A stretch of 64,000 nt of DNA from Ianthella basta (Eukaryota; Porifera; Demospongiae; Verongiida; Ianthellidae): contig OZ025871.1 of assembly GCA_964019415.1 (NCBI GenBank), forward strand, positions 5,154,213-5,218,212, read 5' to 3'. Under the pieces are notes generated by a model. It made no database searches. It had not been told where the DNA came from and saw only the letters and a list, made by a program, of their open reading frames with translations. Position 1 is the stretch's first letter. The number at the start of each line of letters is the position of its first letter. Shown piece by piece: positions 47,601 through 53,600 of this stretch. The position numbers were made by a program, and so were the translations under genes.

Positions 47601-50600
47601 AGAGTGTGAGATTTTGTTATGGGTCAGACATACCGTATAGTTGGTACCTTGGTATATATATAGTAAACACATAATTAAGTGACTACCATACATCCAGAAA
47701 ATGCTTTGCTATAGGTAGCTACACATGCAGCAAGGTAGGTACGTATGGCTAACATGCATTATCCAACGACATCTGAATGATATATTTACTGAAAATGGCC
47801 GACCACAAAGTCTTGCAAGGTTGCCTCTTAGAGAATGAATTGCGGCAAGCACCAATCGTAGCATGTGATTTGTTTTGAAGGAGCTGGAGCCAGTATTCCG
47901 CGACTTCCAACCAATTCGCAGTGCTTACAAGTAGCCCAAGCACCTAGATGTTGAGAACAGCCCATTTTCTGTCTGTGGCAACTCCGCGACCTATCACTTA
48001 ACTCCTTGTGCAATGGCGCAGTGTAAGAATGTTGCATGCCTTATACAGTCCTTAACAGCTGTCCTCCTGTACTCCACTGTTGATGTCTTCAGTTGTAGCC
48101 TCTGTGATGTATATTGAACTGTGCTCAACTGTAGTTACTGAGGACATTGTGTACATGTGACCACATGGTTCCATTCATTTACTGTTGTTTCTGCTTGAGA
48201 TGTTTTAGGAGATGGCATATGGTTGGACTGTGATAGGAACAGTAGTGTTTAGCGTCATTCTGTAGTCTATTCTGGTTCTTGGATCTCCTGGTCTCACATT
48301 GCTGAGGAAGACCACAGTACATTGCTAAGGATTTCCTAATTGCAATTGTCTACACTCCTCTTTAGTCCTTGAAGGACCTTGCATGCACCATATGTTGGTT
48401 AGCACTATGTCTTGTAACATGGCCATGTGCTGTAATATACTGCTATAGTGTGGCATTGTATTAGCTGCAACTTTGGACAGCTGATAGACGTGAATGGGAT
48501 GAAATGTGCTAATTGATACTGGTGCACTGAGAATACTGTTCTGTTGTCCACTCAGAATTACTTGTGTTAACGAGCCGCATTGAACTGAACTGTACTGTAT
48601 GTTGCCAGTCACGCAAGTGGTTGTATGCTGTTTCCTAATTTGTGTCATATCCATTTCTTCTGTAGGTGATAATGCACAAGAATTCAGGGAGAGTATCTCT
48701 TTGAATCCTGTCCCACTTGATGTTGTGTGTGATGTAGTGAGGATCTTTGAACATGTGAAAGAGCTTCAGTGTATAAATATCACCAATCCATTGGAGGTAT
48801 GTCAACTGTATGCATCTCTATGTGCACTCTCTCTTCTGCATCCTTGTCACACCTACACCTAGACCTACTGAAGTAAGCGAGAACCATATATCCAACTCTG
48901 GATTCAAATACCAAACTTGTCAAAGTCTTTCTTCCACTAAATGTATCCAATTGTATAAGAGCATATCTTGCCACAGGAGTTATGGCTTCTCTTGTCATGT
49001 CTGCATTTCAATGGTCAGTGATGCAGCTATCCAAGTACTGTCTATTATATACAATATATACGGTACACCCATTTTATGTATAAAATGTAAGTAGCCCAAA
49101 CACATTGTATATTGGTCAAGTGGCAAAAGCACTGCTGCTTATATAGGAAGTTAGCATGCTGCAATGTTCTCACTCTTTCACTATTATTGCATGTAGTTGT
49201 TCAAAGCCAGGCAATAGTAGTCAGGTGGGTGTGGTCCACTCTCTGTGCCAAAGCAGTTAGTTATTTGCAGCCTAGGAGTTGATGACCCTTCATGTAGTGC
49301 ATGTTGGTTGCCACTGTGAGCACATCCGTTGTCAGTGTGGTGTTCACTCCAACCATGCAGTGCAAGAGACCGCATATAGTTGCACACACATACCAGTTAT
49401 AATGGTTTGTAAGAGACTAAGCACTTTACAGTACATTTTACTGCAAATTTGGTACTCTACTTTGAGGATTTGCATGTACGTATGTAGTACACAACATACC
49501 ACCTGGTGGGATTGTTTGTGCATGCATGGGTGGTACATTAAAATTGTTTTAGTTTGAGGAGGTCCTCCCACTGTACACAACATGCCGTTAGGCTACGCTG
49601 TGTCCTGGGTAGCTGTGGACTTTGCTTTTATCCTTGTGTGGATGAAGTTCTCCTAACTGATCAGAAATGATGTGAACAGCAGTGTGAATACTGATGTCAG
49701 TGTGAATGTCACACTAAACAAATAGGCATGAGCACTGATTAGTGTGGAGGTTGGAGAGGCTCCCTTTAACAGTGTGTTGCAGTCAGCTCTAGTTGCATGT
49801 ATACTTCCCACTGAAATGAATGCAGTGTCTGATAATGATGCAATGGTTTTGTGCAAAAGTTTGGATGTAGATGTGTGATAATGTGAAGTATAAGAACTGT
49901 TTGTAATGGTGTTCATTACAGTAGCTATAGTAATGGTGCACCAAGTAGGGGGAAGCACTAGTTGTCAGTGACACATGAGTGCAATACAGTGTGTTTACCA
50001 TGACACACCATTGCAGGTGTCTGTCTTGTGTTATTTACAGTAACTTTATGTATGTACACTGCTGTACAGGTTGTTCTGCACATTGGTATGCATCTCAGAC
50101 ATAACTTATTGTAAAGTGCAATGTGTATGAATGTGGAAGGATTTCAGGTAATCAATGCATGTAGCATGCTTGGAAGATGACGAAGAATTGTTGGCTTGTT
50201 ATCTGTGTATTTGGTATGTCTGGTATCCCACTCTAACATGTTCAGAAGACATGGCACATGAAGGCAACAAAGAAAGCATAACGTGTGCTTGGCCACTTTG
50301 CTGGCTTCTGATCAAGTGGATCCATTTGTGCACCTTTTGCTAAACATTCACAGTACACATTTGACCACTTGTGCATAGACTACCTTGCTGTGTTCAGTCC
50401 AGCACTCTATTTAGAATGTGAACAGCATACTTCACTCAAACCAACACACAACGGACATACTGAAGCCATGTGTGCACTTGTGGCCTACAGACTGATTTAT
50501 CCATGGTGGCAGCTGGTGTGTAATTACATAATGGGCCTGCACTAATCTTCACAGCAAGCAATATTTGCAGTGTCTAGTACAACTCTCAAGACTCTCATTT

Positions 50601-53600
50601 GAATGGGTAAGACTTGAAAAGTGTTTGGCTCACTTACTGTATACATAGATGTCTAGCTTCATGGGATTACTTAAGTCTGCTACTAAGTTGGGATGATAAA
50701 GAACAGTCTCTGTGAGGTGTATAATTAACAGTTGAAAAGTTTGTAATACAGTAGTTCAAAGGTGGCCAAATTGGCTAGAACTGTGCCAACCTTAGGCTGT
50801 AAGCTGACTGCTTCCTCTAAACCTGCTTAGCCTGCTGCTGCATCTCCATTCTGCACTTAAACCATCCACTAGCACTTGGCTTGTGACGATGTAAGGCTGT
50901 AGTATGTAACAGTGGACACAACAGAGAAGCAGTGCATGGAATGGCTTCCTACTGTCGCCAGTTTGGTACACCAGCCAAGTTCATCACCATGATCTGGCCT
51001 AGGTCTTTTGTAATCGAAAGAACAGGAGTAACAGCAGCACTTTGGAAGATCTGTACCGACTAGGGCTCCTCAGATCACTGCAGTCCTTGGGCACCAGGAC
51101 TGTGAGGTGTGAGAAGACTGAGGGGACTTATCCCCCTTCTAAGAAACCGAAGGGGGGAGGGGGGGCACTGACTTGGACACTATCACTGCTTCCCTAGCAC
51201 TTCACTGAGTAAGGTGTATTAAAATTACTGTGGTTAAAAGCAATTATGCAATTCTGTTATGTCCTTTCTCTCCACCTTCTAATGAGGGCATTTTCAAACC
51301 CGTAGTTGCCTCCTCTATGTATAGTGCTGCTGAAGGTAAAAGCTATTTTTTCTGCATTTGGAAGTTGTTGTTGAAGCTGAGACTTCAGTAGTGACTCTGA
51401 AGTCAGAGGTAGCTACCAGGACATGATAGCTCCAGAGGCTATCACTCAGTCACCTTGTCCACATCTTCCAATCTAGTCATGTCTAGCTCATGCATCTTGT
51501 AACTATCTCTTCAATGTGTGCAGCATGCTATGGTGTTTTGTGTCTGCTTAATAAGTGAATGTAGTGTGTTTTTGATATGCCATCTTATGGCCCTGTGTGC
51601 CCTGTGTGACGCTGTATGTTAGCCGCTATTTGTGACGTCATTAAAATGGCGGGTGGTCACACGCGCGGTCGCAAGGAACAAGAGAAGTGGTACTTCACAC
51701 ACAGCTCGCACGTTGTCTGTGATTGAAACTTACAACAAGCCACCCAGTGTAGAGGTATCAACAGCGCTTCGGTTTCTTATCTGTCAGCACTACTTCTCAC
51801 GGTGACTTACGAAATTCGCAGCGAAAAAAGTTGGACCACCCTGGATCTGTTGCAGCGTGTCGTTTCCTCCTGCTGCCAGCAACAATCCTACAGCAGGTAT
51901 GTGTTTATTTCCTGTGTGTGCATTATGTATGCAGATTAGGCAGCTTAGCCACTAACTCAGAAGAGGAATACAGATAACAAACACCAGAAAACATTAATGT
52001 GATATACAGTAAGATTGGGTTAGTCCCTATGTGGTCATACAGCTGAACTCAAATTGCTTGTTCTTTGATCTTGGTTCCCACTTGAATGGCCCCATAGTAA
52101 CTAGATAGTAACAATGTAATTGTAGTAGTAACTGGATAGTAACAAATGATGTAATTATTCATTCCATTCAGCTGTGGACCAAACAACACTTGTTCCTCCA
52201 AACTAGTCTCCCTTCCTCTCCTAACCTCCTGAGTGAGAAAGACATACCCTCAACTGCTGTGAGCCCATATACACTGTCTCCTGCACTTGCCAGATGATAT
52301 GTCACATGGGCTCTTCATCAACCTGGCAACATCACTTGATTGCTTCCCTGCCTTCATCTCTAGGGCCTCCTTCATCCTACTTGTTGTCTTATCGTGACCT
52401 TTATCTTGTGACCATTTTAAATTAAGACATCGTTCTATTCACTCTTCCTTACATCTTCCCCTCATGTTCACACCTCACACAGTGAAGAGTAGTTATATCT
52501 TTCTCAATCCTTTGCTATCTGTAGCCTGTTTACCTCTCTGACCTGTGGATCATTCAACTGGAATGCCGTTCTGACACTAAGTGGCAGACATGGCTGCAGT
52601 CCAGTCACTCTGTCACAATCCAGTCCTGAACTAGGCATGTTCCCTGCTACATGGGCGAGCAAGAAAGCTCATTGTTGGGTTGTGGTGTACGGAACAAACT
52701 GAGCAGTTGCCTTGCTTCTAGTGCACTAAATGTTGCTAGGTTACCGTCAAGGAGATGTGCAAGTTGTCCATGGAGGGTAGAGATAATGGAGGTCGGGCAG
52801 AAGGTGCTGAATGGTGCCATCAGCCAGTGCCCTAGGCTCACAATCCCCCATTTGAGACAATTGAAGGATGGTGTTTGTGGTAGGAGCTCACATAGACTTG
52901 TTCATGTACAGTAGCAGGTACGTGACAGTATTGGTGAGACTCTGACTGTTGGCTACGTACATATAGAACTTTATTCATTTTGATTCCCTAGGATTGTAGG
53001 ATGGTAATGTAATTTTCTATAATCTAAGTCACTTTATCGCCCTCTAGTTGTCATTATAGTGCTGTGTTAACTTCACACTGTCCTCACTCCCTCACCTAGG
53101 CCTCCTGTCCTGTGTTATGTATGTGTTGTCTAGTCTCCTGTGGGGTCAGTTTCCTGAGCTGTAATGACTCACTGTTTGACCTGTGTACCCCACTTCAGTG
53201 GTCCCATGACTGGAGAGTACGTAGCAATGTATGCGTCCACATCAGCTGTGTCTGTGTACAGCAATCAGTTGTGGTTCCTCCAAAGTAGTCTCTCTGTATG
53301 CTCTGCAGACTTTCCTTTAACTGTTGTCAACAACTGTGTATGAACAACTAGCACTCTATTGCTTCTTGTCTTCCCTGGCAATCCTACCCTACACTTGACG
53401 TCACGTCACACTCTACGTGGACTTCAACTCTGCCACTTTTCACCAAGTCAATCTCTTCATTTGCACTGCTACTGCCATACTCTTTGCTTCCACCACTTTA
53501 CAATGATTTTATTTACATGATGGCTCATCTATGTACCACCCTTTTCAAACCTTTCATCTCTACCTCTAACAATCTCACCGTATGCCGTTCTGCAAATACC

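Noticed and set aside
52647-52914. Opposed 64- and 87-codon frames as a gene in intron 8
   Set aside because: No domain, no fitting splice phase, and both strands equally open.
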